A stretch of 64,000 nt of DNA, taken from the NCBI GenBank assembly GCA_950295325.1, contig OX485803.1, forward strand, positions 47,257,554 through 47,321,553, in the 5' to 3' direction. Positions 24,690-37,176 of this stretch are shown piece by piece. Positions within the stretch are counted from its first letter, which is position 1, and every line of letters starts with the position of its first letter. Both the position numbers and the translations under genes were made by a program. Source of the DNA: Polytrichum commune (taxonomy: Eukaryota > Streptophyta > Polytrichopsida > Polytrichales > Polytrichaceae). Under the pieces are notes generated by a model that saw nothing but the letters and a program-made list of their open reading frames with translations, was not told where the DNA came from and did not search any database.

Positions 24690-25060
24690 GTCTTATGTAG
24701 ACATGCAGTATTTGGATACTTTTCTCTTTGCGCCCACTTCCCGTAGGATATGAAACATGCAATTACCGCAAGATGATTAGCAAATCCAAATCGTGCCCGT
24801 AACCATTTGCTTCAAAAAAATTGGAGCTCATGAGTATCTTATTTATTATCAAAGTGAAGATTCTTGTGCTCATTTAGTGGTCATATAGCCCCCCCCCCTA
24901 CCAATCATGTTGACTACCGAGCCTAGAATGGTTAGCATGTTTTGAGCATGCAATGCAATCTCTTGTGAACACATGTCTTTTTGGTGTCCGTTCTTACATC
25001 CACAACTAACCACATACCACTCCAAAAAGGCGTCCAAATTTTTGTTATGTTGGAATTAGG
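24690..25060 (-). repeat. Copy of the ~370 bp dispersed repeat
   Basis: The reverse complement of 54060-54430, with TTGGATACTTTTCTCT, CGTAGGATATGAAAC, GATGATTAGCA, TTGGAGCTCAT, TATCAAAGTGA, GTGGTCATATAG, a C10 run (24889-24898), and GACTACCGAGCCTAG. One of the better preserved copies. Confidence 0.7.
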
Positions 25061-25850
25061 CACATCTACCTTACCATGATAACAGTCAGATATTAATCGA
25101 TTTTTTAATTTTTTAATTTTCTTTCCAATCAGTTCAAGATGTTTTCTCCCTTGAATTCAACAGGATCTACCAAATCACTGATGCAACACTTTTGAACAGA
25201 AGAAGGCAAGGCATATGTGTAAAGGGCTGACCATTGAAGCATCAATGTATTCCCATTCTTGTCACGCGTGCCATGAGCTCCCGACTAAAATACAGTCTCA
25301 GAAAAGAGTCCAGACAAAGCCATTATGCCATGCTGAGTAATTTAGTCACTTGAGCAGTGAGTAGCCTGGATGTAAGTTGACCATTTGGTGTATGCTGTTT
25401 GTCAACTAACTGATCAGTGACTGAAGTTGTGCCTTATGCAGATGACCAAACTTATCTCCAATGCACCAAGGTCATTTGTAACATATAAAATGTGTACATT
25501 AGGCAGTCATCATCCTGTAGTATTGGCCAATTTGACAGTTACATTTACTTGAATATCCTTGCAAGCATGCATCGAGTTTCATACAGTGCTCACATATAAA
25601 GGCAACAAGTAAACTGCAAATTAAGAATCAGAAAACGAGAGTTAATCTAAATCTATTGAAATTACATGCTTAATCCAGAGTAATCAGAAGGAAGCAATCA
25701 AGTACTGGATGAAATAGAAAGAAATCACACATGTATGCAGCATTAGGTAGCTAAATGGTGGCACGCCATTTGAGCAGAATCTATCCACAACAGTCTGTAC
25801 GGGAGAAGCCACCTTCCACCACATCCCCGCTTCCTTCATCAGTTACCAGC

Positions 25851-26076
25851 AGTGTCCCAAGAGGTTTTAGAGCATTAATAGGTTAAAATCCTAGTGTTTC
25901 CAAGTCCAGTTAGTTACATATTGATATCTTTTGGTTTTTATTTATCAATGTGAGGTATATTCTACAAATTTCCCCAAAGTGATTGGTGATTTTTCTGAAG
26001 TCTTGAACTTCAACTGGTTATTTCTCAAACTCACCAAGTTCATCTCTTACTAGTGATCAGTTCTCACAGTTCATTG
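25851..26076. mobile_element. ~220 bp element with 9 bp TSD (copy C)
   Basis: Starts AGTGTCCCAAGAG and ends TTCTCACAGTTCATTG, in the opposite orientation to copy B. It is flanked by GTTACCAGC (25842-25850) and GTTACCGGC (26077-26085). It shares AAAATCCTAGTGTTTCCAAGTCC and TTCAACTGGTTATTTCTC with the family. Confidence 0.78.
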
Positions 26077-27024
26077 GTTACCGGCATGAGATTCATGAGA
26101 TTCTTGACTAGAGTTTCTGCAACACTGTCTCCAGTGATTGCAGGAAGACTCAAGCAGATTGTTATGTAGGTAACATGTGTTCTGAGACCTCAAAAGTGTG
26201 TTTGTTTCAAGAGTTTCAAAAGTTGTATCCTACTTCAGGGTTTTTACCTCACTCTCAGCTATTTTCAAAAGTGCCAACCCTAACCGATACTGGGAGAACA
26301 CAAACGTCCAGCTATAAGATGTTTTCCTGCTGAGTGCTTCAATAAGCTCCTAGGATTGGAGACTAAATAGTGCCTATTCAAGGGTTCATATCTCTACTTG
26401 GTCTCACCAGAACCATGAAGTGCAACCACAACAATTCTCCTGAAATTGATCATTTTAGTGTGGTGTGTACTGACTCGGCTATAAACAGGAATTAAAGGTG
26501 AACTTTACTAGTGATAATTACCTGAGACTAGGCAAGTCCGATCTTGCCTTCATAGTTGCAAAGCATTTTTCAGATCATTACAATCTCGTTTCTGCTCTTA
26601 GCCCTGCATCAGTGATGCTTGTTCCATGTCCCCTACCACTCTAGGAATATTAATTCATCCACCTTCATCCATAATCGAGACAATTCACACTTGTAGATGT
26701 TGCCACTTACGCCTAATACATCAGCTAAAAAGTACTTTCTCTACTTGAGCACATGGCCCTGGTTGATCTTATACAAAACCCATGGTCTTTGTGCAGTAGC
26801 AACACCACACAAGTTTGTGTACAATCATCTACGAAAAATGCGATAACACAGTGATACTGTGGAGTAAAGCGTACATATGTATTCACAGAGCCATGTACCA
26901 CATTTACAAATCACAGTAATAGCCCTGATTTTAATAGTGGCTGAGCATCACTTATCAACACGAGTTTGAGTGCAACATGCAGTTACTGTGTAGGGTATGC
27001 ACAGAGAGTAGCATGAATAACTCT

Positions 27025-29192
27025 TCACTCATCCTTGACTCTCTTCACACGTTCCTCTGCTTGCATCAAGTCTTGCTGCATCTTTGCAGTCCTGAACAAC
27101 AACCTGCATAGTATACATAATTGCACTAGAATCAAGCCCAAGCCATATGCAAGCCATACAAGCCATGCAAGCCATGTCCAAAGGTTCATAATTGAGTCCC
27201 TACAACACAATTAACTGCTGTATCATGAACATCATAATAAATAGCTTATTGTGATCAATAGCTGTCACAGATAAGTTGCAACGGTAATTGCAATGAAAAA
27301 TATCGGTGAAGTGCTCATGACTATGTCCTCAGGCAACATGATTGTCCATACACAAAATGTGACCAGGAGGGAAAACTGTGCAGGACCATGCCAGTGGCAG
27401 ACACAGTCCCTGTTGGAAAATAAACAACCAAACAAGGAAGAAACAGAGGGAGCCGTAAAAACTTGTGATTGACCATGCAGCATGAGCTGCATCCTTATTC
27501 TCATGAATGGTTTCACATAGCAAGGGGAAGTGCACATACCAGTAGAGAAAGGCGGCAGCAATTGCAAGAAGAGCATTACGTTGTGACTTGAAGACCTGCA
27601 TGATGTCCATAAACACTTAAAATACAAACACAACATGATAGGCTTGTAGATTTTTTCAAATCCAAATATGGACAAGAGCTGCAACCCATGTAACCTGCAA
27701 CAGTACCTCTAATTAATCAATATGTAGGATACATTAGATCTCTAGAATTATTCATCAGGAAATGCAAAGTCTGTCCAAAGAGCAAGTTTTCTGAAATGCA
27801 CAGACAACTAAACAGATCGACAATTCAATGACTATTATCTGCAATAGGAGTATGCCATGTAAAAATTGAGCAATATAGTTGAAAGGGCAGGATAAGTCAT
27901 ACAGATCTTTGGAAGCGATCCCTCTCCAGTGGAGAACACACTTCTTTGGCACAGTTGATGCGATGTTCATACTTCCAGTAGACCTCTGCACAAATATTAT
28001 AGTCCAAGAATAACTAAAAATAGACCAGAAGCTTGTACAAAATAATGAAAATCAACAACGCTTGCAACTAATGAAAATCGTTTACAAATTTCAGGTGTCT
28101 AAAATTCTGTTAGGTAAACAAAATTTGTAACTCTTCTCCTTGTCCCATGTTTCTAGAAAATGATGAACTTCACAAATAAGAGAATTATATCACTTTTACG
28201 TCAAGAAGGTTGGAGGGTACTTTATTTTAAACACGCTTCCAGAATTTCACTATTTATTCCATCAGCACGCCAACCATTTAAAAAAAAAAAGTAGCATTCT
28301 CTTTGTTTCTCTCGGGTGCAGAGAAAAGATATAGTTCAAAGTGATGTGACACATTGTGAGCATAAATTGAAGTAGACATCCATAAGCAATAACTAATTAG
28401 CTGTGAAAGATTACACTAAATATTGTGTTTAGTGTCACGACTCTATTTGTTTTGCTCAATACTGATTGTAAACTGCCCATGTAGTGTCGCCAACACTATA
28501 TGTAAACCTAACATTATTTGTCACTCCTTGTAAAAGTATTTGAGCATTATACATTACAATGTTGCAATTACTGTCACTTGCTTGGTGATTCTTCATCCAA
28601 ATTAGATTCATCCATGACAATATGTCATTAAATAAATGTTAGGATGCATAATATACCAAACTTTGTTTCAATAATTGGCATGGGTTTCATCCAAATTTCA
28701 ATCATTCATGACAGTGCTTGTAATCTTATTCATGGGAAGTGTCATTAGAAAAGTTAACACAGTGACATAAAATACCATATGACGCTAATTACAATATTTA
28801 GTGTACAGCTCTGCCATGTTCATAAAAACAGATTAAGGAAATAATTGTAATAAATTTAGGCAGGGACCTGACACTTAAATTGGACGGGAACTAGGTTATA
28901 CAACCACATGTGGTCTCACAAGCAAGTTCAGCCGGTCAATCAGTGAAGTAGAATCTCAAGCTGGGAACAACGACGCAACATTGATATCCAAATTCCACAT
29001 GATGCTAGTGAGAAGTTTACCCATCAGCTGAAAAAGTGCAAACGGTATAACAGCTAAGCCAGGCTGAAGTATTTTCTTCACGATGTCCAGGATTTGATTT
29101 GCTACCCCCCGGGGCAATGGTGCTGACAACAAAAGCAGAATGGCCGCTTCAACTCCAGCCACTGCTCCCAGAAGAAACCATTGCAATGCCAT
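27025..29192 (-). CDS. BAP31-like endoplasmic reticulum membrane protein
   Basis: Four coding exons, 29021-29192, 27903-27985, 27540-27595 and 27025-27103, join with intact GT-AG sites and phases to give 129 aa. It resembles the short plant proteins annotated as B-cell receptor-associated 31-like. The start MALQW, the VYWKYEHRINCAKEVC...ERDRF block, SQRN and FLYW all fit my recollection of that family. Hydrophobic segments lie near residues 6-23, 42-57 and 92-108, followed by a charged helical tail to residue 129. Animal BAP31 works in ER export and quality control; the role of these plant forms is less clear and is inferred to be an ER-resident one. Intron 1 (1035 bp) holds a MITE. Full family length, no lesions. 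Confidence 0.9.
28412..28805. mobile_element. MITE in intron 1 of the BAP31-like gene
   Basis: A 394 bp element with ends TACACTAAATATTGT on both sides. Its interior, including TGTAAACCTAACATTATTTGTCA.., AAATGTTAGGATGCATAATATACCA and GTCATTAGAAAAGTTA, recurs at 31565-32075. It lies between exons 1 and 2, away from the splice sites. No clear target duplication. Confidence 0.75.
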
Positions 29193-30440
29193 GATGATGT
29201 GAGGGCCTGGAGAGAATCCCTACACTGCACCCAGTATACATAAATTAGAACTCCCGTTACCAGAACACTCTGTTCCTCGTAAGATCCTTGAGATCAACTT
29301 TTTGATTCATTCTCCCTCCGAACGCTTCTTGAAGAACAGAACGAATACTCCAAGAGCTTATCCCTATACTGCCTGCAAGTAAATTCACAGCTGTCTCACA
29401 CAAAATTTTAACGAAGTCCCCGTGCATACAGGTCAAAAACCTCACGACCTGCTTATACTACACGCACGCACTCTTATAAAACTAGCACAACAATAAAACC
29501 CCGTCACCTACCAACGTAGCCAAAGCAGCCCTCTATCTTGAAGGGTCATTAGCATTGAAACACACATACACTACCAGAACACGGGAGAGTGAAATGAGGT
29601 CGGTATGTTGTGGTATCTTTAGCTTCAAAGTTCGGACCAATACAAAAAGCAACCCAATCTTACTGATCCAACCTAACAGATGGTAATACAGGAATTCTTT
29701 CCTACTCAATTTTAAATAACATCCCTGAATACCATTCCTCCAAGTTTCGTAAACATTCTAGCTCTGCAACTACGGTGATGAACGATGAGACTGACAAATT
29801 TGCAAATATTAAGGAAAAGACGCGAGGAAACCTTCACACCATCAACATGTTTGGGTTCTGAACATATCAAAGTGAGCTAACTTCTGAAACAAAAATCCTT
29901 CCCTCGATAACCAGGTAGAATCTGACCTAAAACGCACCATCCCAAACGTTTGAGACCAAAAAGTGAACAAGTGGAAAAGGATATTACGAACACAAGATTC
30001 TCGCAATATTACCTAAATAGTGGAAAACGCTTAGACAACAAACATTCAAAGCCTTTTCCCGCATAGAGTCGAGTATCTAAAATTGAAAGATAGCTATTCT
30101 CCTATCCTCTCTCAGATCGTCGGTGGGTTTCAGGTATAGATTCCTCACATGTCCAGTAACGGCGATGTGGGAAGAAGTACTAGGAAAGGAGAAGAAGAAA
30201 CCCCAAATACTAGAAACAAAGGAAAGAAAAAAAACGAATTTGACAAGGAGAGCAACACACACACCCTCTCTCCATTTGAAAAAAATCTGCAAAATCTTTA
30301 CTGATGACGAGAAATTCGAGAAGCGACTAACCTGATGCACGAAGCGAGGCGTTTCCACAATCCTTCGTGTACGCGTTGCGTCGGAAAGAGATCGAAGCAG
30401 CAAACCCTACTGCGAGCGAGCGAGCGAGCAAAGTTAAGAC
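29193..30440 (-). other. 5' UTR of the BAP31-like gene with a leader intron
   Basis: Upstream of the ATG the leader reads back to an acceptor (GGGTGCAG) at 29225. A matching donor (GCATCAG|GTTAGT) sits at 30331-30332, giving a 1107 bp leader intron. The upstream leader exon (30332 to roughly 30430) has a (GCGA)n run at 30409-30428 and AGTAGGGTTTGC, the complement of a telo-box, common in plant leaders. The transcription start is not fixed. Confidence 0.6.
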
Positions 30441-30636
30441 CACGGTGGTGGAGAACAGAGAAGCTCAAGTGGAACTGGACGAGAGGGCGACCGGTCCAGC
30501 GGGTGAAACATACGATAACCGGCGGGTATTGAGGGCTTGTCTTCCCACGGGTTGTTGGAAGAGTCCTGATTGGAGACTTGGGCGTCAAGTCAATAGACTG
30601 GCTCAACGGGTGACCGCCTCTTCAGGTCGATCATTC

Positions 30637-30702
30637 GCCACGTGGCGTGCTTCGCGCTCTCGTGGCCACATCCCACACGTGTGAGATTGTGATTCCACGT
30701 CA
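30637..30702 (-). promoter_or_regulatory. G-box and UPRE-like cluster upstream of the BAP31-like gene
   Basis: Two CACGTG G-boxes (30639-30644, 30676-30681) and CCACGTCA (30695-30702; complement TGACGTGG, the UPRE core bound by bZIP factors of the unfolded-protein response) lie within 65 bp, about 200-270 bp upstream of the inferred leader. CGTG-N10-ATTCC from 30678 resembles an ERSE (CGTG-N10-ATTGG) with two mismatches. ER-stress control fits an ER protein but is inference. Confidence 0.45.
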
Positions 30703-30740
30703 CTTGACAGGTGGGCATGCAACCCTGAGTACGGAGATGA

Positions 30741-31559
30741 AAGGGTATGAGCTCATTATTTTGGATGTGGGTGTTGTTGTTTGGTTATATTTTCAACTTC
30801 CCCAACTTTTACATTACAATTAGATTCATACAACACAACTTGTGTTGCTCTAAGGTTGATGAGGGTAATGTGGACACCTCGAGCTCTATGGAATCATCCA
30901 GCCAATGGATTTTGAGCAGTAAAAGCTTGAGCATGTTAGCGATTGTGAAGTAGGACCAAAGAATTTGAAATCGCTAAAGTTGGAGTTGAGAAAGGTGTCG
31001 ATCTGGGCTCCATAATCAAAGATTTTTTACATCCCAATGTGATGTTATAGGGGGGAACTCTTTTATTGTTCAATATTGTGTAAGTGGACAACATCATTAG
31101 CAAATTCTACATGAGTCATTTGCCAATGAAAACCAAGTTTAATGTCAAATATATGGTTGTTTCGTGTCTCTAAAGTGGTCATGTGTAAGATCGAATGTCG
31201 CCTAATTGTTTTTTCATTATAGAATACCCACAATAGAAGTTGGTCATATTTTTTCATGCCACCTCCTAATTTTTTCATCTCGGGCACAAAAATTAAGCGT
31301 GCCGTAGCTCGGTGGATAGCACTCCACATTATGAAGGATGGTGGGTGTAGTTTGACTTTTTCAAAGGTGACTAACCCAAAAATCATCAAGGTGGCAACTA
31401 AATCACCATGTATTACTCACTCATTGAATTAAAACGATTGTACCATTGATTGGGAGCCAAAAATAGATGACCAACTAAGGAAGCTAACTGAATTAGCCTC
31501 ATCTACCTTAGCCAATTTACGATGAAGCATCAACATATATTGGATTGAAAATTGGACCT
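30741..31559. other. Unassigned stretch right of the BAP31-like promoter
   Basis: The minus-strand 108-codon frame at 31063-31389 has no recognisable domain or splice context. No feature is supported. Confidence 0.45.
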
Positions 31560-32080
31560 CCCCTTATTAAATGTAAACCCAACATTATTTGTCATTCCTT
31601 GTAAAACATTCTTTGGGCATTATTGATTCACAATGTTGCAAGTAATGTCATTTACTAAGTGATTTTTCATTCAAATTTCAATCATCCATGGCAACAATTC
31701 ATTACATAAATGTTAGGATGCATAATATACCATGAACTAGGATTTAAGTATATTTGGATTTATGCATAAATTTTGGATAATCCAACCGTCAATATGATGT
31801 ACACTAGATCACAAACTACACAAATATATTGGTTGGCGAATGGAATACACATATTTGAAGTTATGGTTGTTGTGTTGTTGCTTTTTGATGTTGTCATTTG
31901 ATATTTTTGTCCCCACGAGTGCACACCCATTAATTTTTTTTAGATGAGTGGTTCGTCAAATATACTTAAATTTCAATTCCTACTTATAAAGTTGGGATAG
32001 CATTACTTGTAAACTCATTTATAATTGTCATTAGAAAAGTTACCATAGTGACATAAAATACGATATGACACTAAATAATC
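31560..32080. mobile_element. Second copy of the intron MITE family, truncated and interrupted
   Basis: Bases 31565-31733 and 32022-32075 match the two halves of the element at 28412-28805 in order (TGTAAACCCAACATTATTTGTCA, AAATGTTAGGATGCATAATATACCATG, GTCATTAGAAAAGTTACC, ATATGACACTAAAT). The left terminal repeat is missing. About 290 bp between the halves has no counterpart. Confidence 0.7.
31737..31982. mobile_element. Probable nested insertion inside the 31560 MITE
   Basis: The extra block begins CTAGGATTTAAGTATATTTG and its right end, reverse complemented, reads GTAGGAATTGAAATTTAAGTATATTTG, giving diverged inverted ends of ~22 bp. Boundaries are approximate. Confidence 0.45.
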
Positions 32081-32551
32081 AAATAAATAAGAAACAACAG
32101 TTGTGTCGAAATACGAAACTAGAAAGAGAGTAGAAAGGTAGACCCAAAAAATTGTTCCACAAAAAATGAGAGACCACTTCTTGGTCATTCAAGCTTCTCG
32201 AGGGTAAATGACAACTATATAGGGTTGAATGAGTCATGTGTTTGAAACCGGGGAGCATCACCCAAGATTTTGATATTGATTTTGATTTTGATTCACAAAG
32301 GATTTGCAGTGTGAGGACAAGATGTTTGTGCTGCATTTGAGATTTCAATTTGGTTTCATGAGCCAATGTTACATTTTATGTGGTCCTAAAATACTTACCA
32401 CTATCGACTTGCTTGTATAGCAAAATCTCTACTCATGTATCATCCTATATCGGCGACACATGTCATGAATGTATTATGAATCTCATATTATACAAGAAAA
32501 GGAAAAAGAAAAAGAAAACAAAAGCACCGACATATATAGGAGGTATTCTTA

Positions 32552-33041
32552 GGGCCACTTCACACATGAGCCAAGAGCCGTGACCATGAGATTGTGAGAG
32601 CCCAAAAGAAAGTGTTCAAAGGCCGTCCCAAGATACCTCCAAAATCATGCAGTGTGGTCATGGATCCTCAAGTGTAGTGTGAAGTCATATGTGATTGAGC
32701 CCTCAACCAAATGCTATTTCAATGACTTTTTTTTATTCATGTGGGTCCTCACACATGATAGAATAGAATAAACCACTGGTTGTGAGTGTTCGGAGTGCCA
32801 TGGTCTCCCAATTTTGTGTTAGGCCTACCTCCAAGAGGTGGTTTTGTGAAAAGAGTCCAAGTGACCGTGAAACAAGATCCATTCAATGCCATGTAGGAAT
32901 CCACGTGGACTTTACATCCATCTTGCATTCACATATTCCATTGGTCCCTCAAGCGTAGTGTGAAGCGAACTTGGACCGGCTCTACCTTTTCCACCAATGA
33001 GAGTGCTTGAAGTGTAATTAGTCTCATGTGTGAAGTAGCCT
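32552..33041. mobile_element. Harbinger-type MITE, GGGCCAC family (copy 4)
   Basis: Flanked by TTA at 32549-32551 and 33042-33044. The left end is GGGCCACTTCACACATGAG; the right end has drifted to GTGAAGTAGCCT. The interior matches copy 1 (8241-8745) in reverse orientation, including GAGCCCAAAAGAAAG and the central palindrome at 32799-32869. Confidence 0.82.
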
Positions 33042-33183
33042 TTACGGACATGAATATGAGCTTGTTGGTCTTATCATCCTCAAACGTGCCTTTGGTGTAA
33101 AATAAAGGCTATTGCTTATTTTGTAGCATGTGGGTTCTATTGGGGTGTTAATTTCTTAGGTCGAATACCCCAACGTGGGTTTT

Positions 33184-33200
33184 GGGGGGGGGGGGGGGGG
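33184..33200 (+). repeat. G17 homopolymer
   Basis: Seventeen consecutive G in otherwise AT-rich sequence, with no paired C-run nearby. Confidence 0.95.
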
Positions 33201-33825
33201 CAATGGCTCTTGTTTGATGGCACTTGGTGTATTGCTTTCATTGTTCATTTTATTATTGGTGGAGGAATGTGCATACTTTTTATAGTAGGTTTATACTTCT
33301 TGTATGTATAGTGCCTCTTATGTCGCCAACGACGCACTATATATTATGACAACACATTACATTATTCCAAACCAATCAGAAACGTTGAAATTTGACATGT
33401 GTTTTTTACGTTTGGTAAGGCGTCATTGAGGGGGAGTGCATCTGTGGGTACCGCCTCACGTAGTGCCCTTATTCTTCATAAGGTAAGAGCACCATAAATA
33501 AAGACAAACTAAGGCCTTAGGGTTTGGGCTAAGAATTGCATTGGTTACCTACACCGTATCTTATAAAGTGTGTGGGTGTTATGTGGTTCATTTTTCATGT
33601 TCTCCAACTTCTACCAATTAGATTTACATGACAAAACTCATGTTACATTAGATTACCTACAAGGAAACATATGCCAAAAGCAGATTGAAATTCGAACCTC
33701 CCTTGATGTAGTTATGGTTATCGGAAATGCAAATTTATTGATTTCTTAACTAGAAACATAAACACTCCCGATTGTGTTCATTATTGAAGTAGTTGTTAAT
33801 ATTTGAAAACATAGTCCAATCTTTA

Positions 33826-33925
33826 TAGCATTATTCAAATCCATAACAATGTTATGTGGGATTGATAATATTCCACGGAATATTGTTAGTCCCACATAAC
33901 ACTATTATAGATTTGAATAATGTTA
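33826..33925. repeat. 100 bp near-perfect hairpin
   Basis: The left arm TAGCATTATTCAAATCCATA... to AATATT and the right arm are reverse complements with about 7 mismatches in 47 positions around a short loop (near 33873-33876). AT-rich, probably a small foldback MITE. Confidence 0.75.
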
Positions 33926-34987
33926 TGTCTTTTAAATATGTGTCTTTATGATGTTTGCTCTTTGATTCTCACCGAACCACATACCAATCTAATATAGGGG
34001 GTCCGATTAAGAAAACAAGCCAATCAAGACTCATCTATGTTAAGAGAAGTGGATGAAGAGAGAAAAGTGTCGGCCCACTTACTTTGCTTAGGTGGATGAA
34101 AACGGGCGCTTCCACATACATGGCATGGGTTGACACGGTCTTCATCCATCCATCCATCCATCCAGGCTACTTACCATGGACTCGGAGGCACGAGGTGTGG
34201 ACGAGACTCCAAACCCCTGCTCCCCTTCCTTCCATCCATGGCAATGTGAAGCTTCCGAAGCCATTGCCCATCCCATCCGCTCTTAACTTGGTTCCGCATG
34301 CATTCGTCGTCAAGATCACAACTCTCTCGGATCTCCTCCTCGCAAATTTAGGAGCCTCACGTCATTAACTTAACTCACTCATCAGCCGCCACTCATCAAT
34401 CCACACACAATGCACCAACAGGCAAGAAACCAACTCATCACATCTCACCTCGCCCTCATCATCGCTGATTTCTTACTCCCATGCATTGCAATTACAATTA
34501 CAATCACAATCTCCTTGTTCCACACCAGCTCATCATAGAATTGCTTCAAATTGTTGTTCTCTTCTTGTGAGGCAATCGTGTGTATGATGTTCTTCCATAT
34601 ATATATAGGGAGGCGCACTCATATCAGAGTGGCCTCATTGAAAGTAGTGCGCTGGGGTTACAATCTCAGGGTTGCAAACATCAGCTCATGGATTGCTATT
34701 ATTTGATTTGGCAGACTTTAGCCGCTGTGAGGATTTAAGTTCCAAAATCGAGCCACAAATGCAAAAGCATTATTACGTTGGCTTCATTCATATACTGGTG
34801 CATGGGGTTTTCCAATTTTAATAGTGTTGAGGCACACATCAGCTCATGTATCGCTCCTACATTTGTCTTGCCAGGCAGGAATTATCAGAGACAATTAAGA
34901 GTCGTTTATTACAATTATATTCTGATGATGCCTTGGAGTTGCAATTAGCTCAAGGATATTTGCTACAGATTGTCTTGTCAGTTTTGA

Positions 34988-35018
<31 letters not shown>

Positions 35019-37176
35019 AGTGATGATTTGTGACCAATTAAGACGTGGTTGTTCGTGTGTGGGGATGGCATGGCGGTAGTTGGATACTGCTATTTGGCAG
35101 CCGTGCATCTGGTGAGCGATCTAATTTTCCTAAGATCTGCCTTTGACATGATATTGTTTCCGCCATGGCTTGCATTGGATGTTGCACGGCTTGATTAGGA
35201 CAAGGTTTTAAGTTATGGCAACCTTGGTTAATTTGGAGGAGTCGGCCGTTTGATTGCAGTAGAGGCTTAACTTCCCGCGTCCTCGCATGGTTGACATCAT
35301 CATTGTGTTCTTAAGAGAGCCTTGAAACAAGGAATATGAGGTTAATATGGAAGAGTTATTTTCGTTTAATGGCACGAAGAGAAATTGGGGAGGAATCTTT
35401 CTATAAATGCATTCTGGATGCATATGCGATTCCTACCATGCAACTATTTATCTCTTTAGGCCTTTGTCGAGCTCACGTTTATGTCAACATCGTGAAATGT
35501 GAATCTTTAGTGGTGCACAACCCCATGTCCTAGATTTTTCCCAGCGCTTCATTGGAGGCAATGTGCCAAGAGAACCAGTATGTAGGTCATATAGCACAAC
35601 GATGGGATCGTTATTGAGCGAAGGTTATAGTGTCTGATTGCTTATTCGAAATTATAGTGCAAGTGTGAGGGCATGCGAAGTCATGCGGTTCATTTCCATC
35701 GTAACTGAAAATCATAAGTAAAAGTTACACGCTGAATGTGAGATCTTCTCGAACTTGAAGCATGTAGAGGTGTGGGAATTAGAATTCTTCACAGACATGA
35801 AAAAAAAAAAGAGGGACGAGGAGGGTAACTCTGAAAGGTTTCTATACTACTGTTTTTCTTAGGCATATACAGAAGTTAGAGAATGTCATGTGACCACTCT
35901 GGCTCAAGTCTTCAGCTTTTTATACTGCTATTGTAAAGCAAGTTGAATTTCAGTTCATTTCAAGGCTCCTGAGATTATGCACGTGGAAACTGTCTTTATT
36001 ATCACAACCCAGATATTTCACAAGCAGGATGTTACAGGAACTCATGAGCATCTAGCATAGACTAATATATGAGCGATTTAAGCCTAATGCTCTACCAACT
36101 AGTCTTCTCTACGTTCTAACCAAAGACCCTTCTTTGGGATCGATGATGGAATTCGGTGATTTTTCCTATCTGTCTATATATATATATATATCTCTGTATG
36201 TGGTGACTGCGGATTCTCCTTGCTTTTTTGTCATTCATGTGTATCTCAAGAAGGTAGTGCTCTGTGTAGATTATTCCTCCCGGCGAGAACTTCAAGACTA
36301 CCAAAAATTGCACGAGGGGGAGTTGTGATAGCTATCGTCAATGCAAGAGGAGCTTGCCACTCTCCTATCTTTTGCACTTGAAGAGCGTGCGTGTATGACT
36401 ATTACCCAAGATTCAATAAGGCTTAGATGCTTTCGCAGAAATTTATATGCGTCATTCCGACTATTCAATATGAAGAAAGAATGAAGAACCCTCACGCTGG
36501 GATTCCTAGATCTTATCCCAACGAGGTACGAAAAGACTTGTAAATTAGTTACCGAGTTGATCTACTTTGATTACAAATGGCAATCTGCGTCGCAGAAATT
36601 TTGATATTACATCAATATATATGTATATATAGTCCAAACCACACTTGAAGGAAACAATTGACAATAATGCAATGTATGTTCTTGCCGAGCTTTATGCCTA
36701 TGCGTCGATTAGTTCAGCTCACGTCTGCCTGGCAAAAAGCCTTGATCCAATTCTTTACAAAAGTCCGATGGGTCATATATACTAGTTCACTTCCCTAACT
36801 GACCGACCATGGTTGAACTTAGCGTGCAAAATGGCTCAAAAAGTTTGTGGGGATTCAGTTGCTCCAGAGTACGAAGGAGAAGATCCGGGTCAATGCATAT
36901 TGCCCTGCTTATATCCGTTAGAGACTGGTCATTCTTGAAGAAGGGTATCAATGAAATGGATCAAGGGGCACTCAGTGATGCTTGTCTTGGCATAAACCAT
37001 CTTTCTCCTATTGCTGTTGCCATTTCTGCCATATGGTTCTTGTTCTTGACTTTTGGAATTATGTTATTCTTAGGGGTTCCAAACCAAGTTGGAAAAGGAC
37101 AAATTCATCGAGTGCAGATGTGTAGTGTGCACTAGAATTTGACGGAGAAGAGATAAGGCAGGGCGCGGGAGACACA
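33926..37176. other. Region upstream of BRF1, no gene supported
   Basis: Contains part of the ~370 bp dispersed repeat (about 33950-34080), a (CATC)n run at 34144-34163, a (GT)13 microsatellite at 34988-35014 and (AT)n near 36178-36190. Short frames at 34084, 34846, 35336 and 36809 have no recognisable products. The 34846 frame includes a helical stretch (ELSETIKSRLLQLYSDD) that could be an exon relic, but nothing joins to it. The BRF1 promoter must lie in the last few hundred bases; I see no distinctive TATA box. Confidence 0.4.

Noticed and set aside
27025-29192. Possible HVA22/REEP gene
   Set aside because: Small ER protein with hydrophobic segments, but the YWKYEHRINCAKEVC and SQRN...FLYW blocks fit the BAP31-like family better.
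34084-34368. 94-codon plus-strand frame near a CATC microsatellite
   Set aside because: No family resemblance, splice context or neighbouring exon; composition reflects the microsatellite.
36809-37135. 108-codon plus-strand frame just before BRF1
   Set aside because: Hydrophobic stretch without a recognisable family; the BRF1 start at 37177 is in another frame and is well supported by its zinc ribbon.
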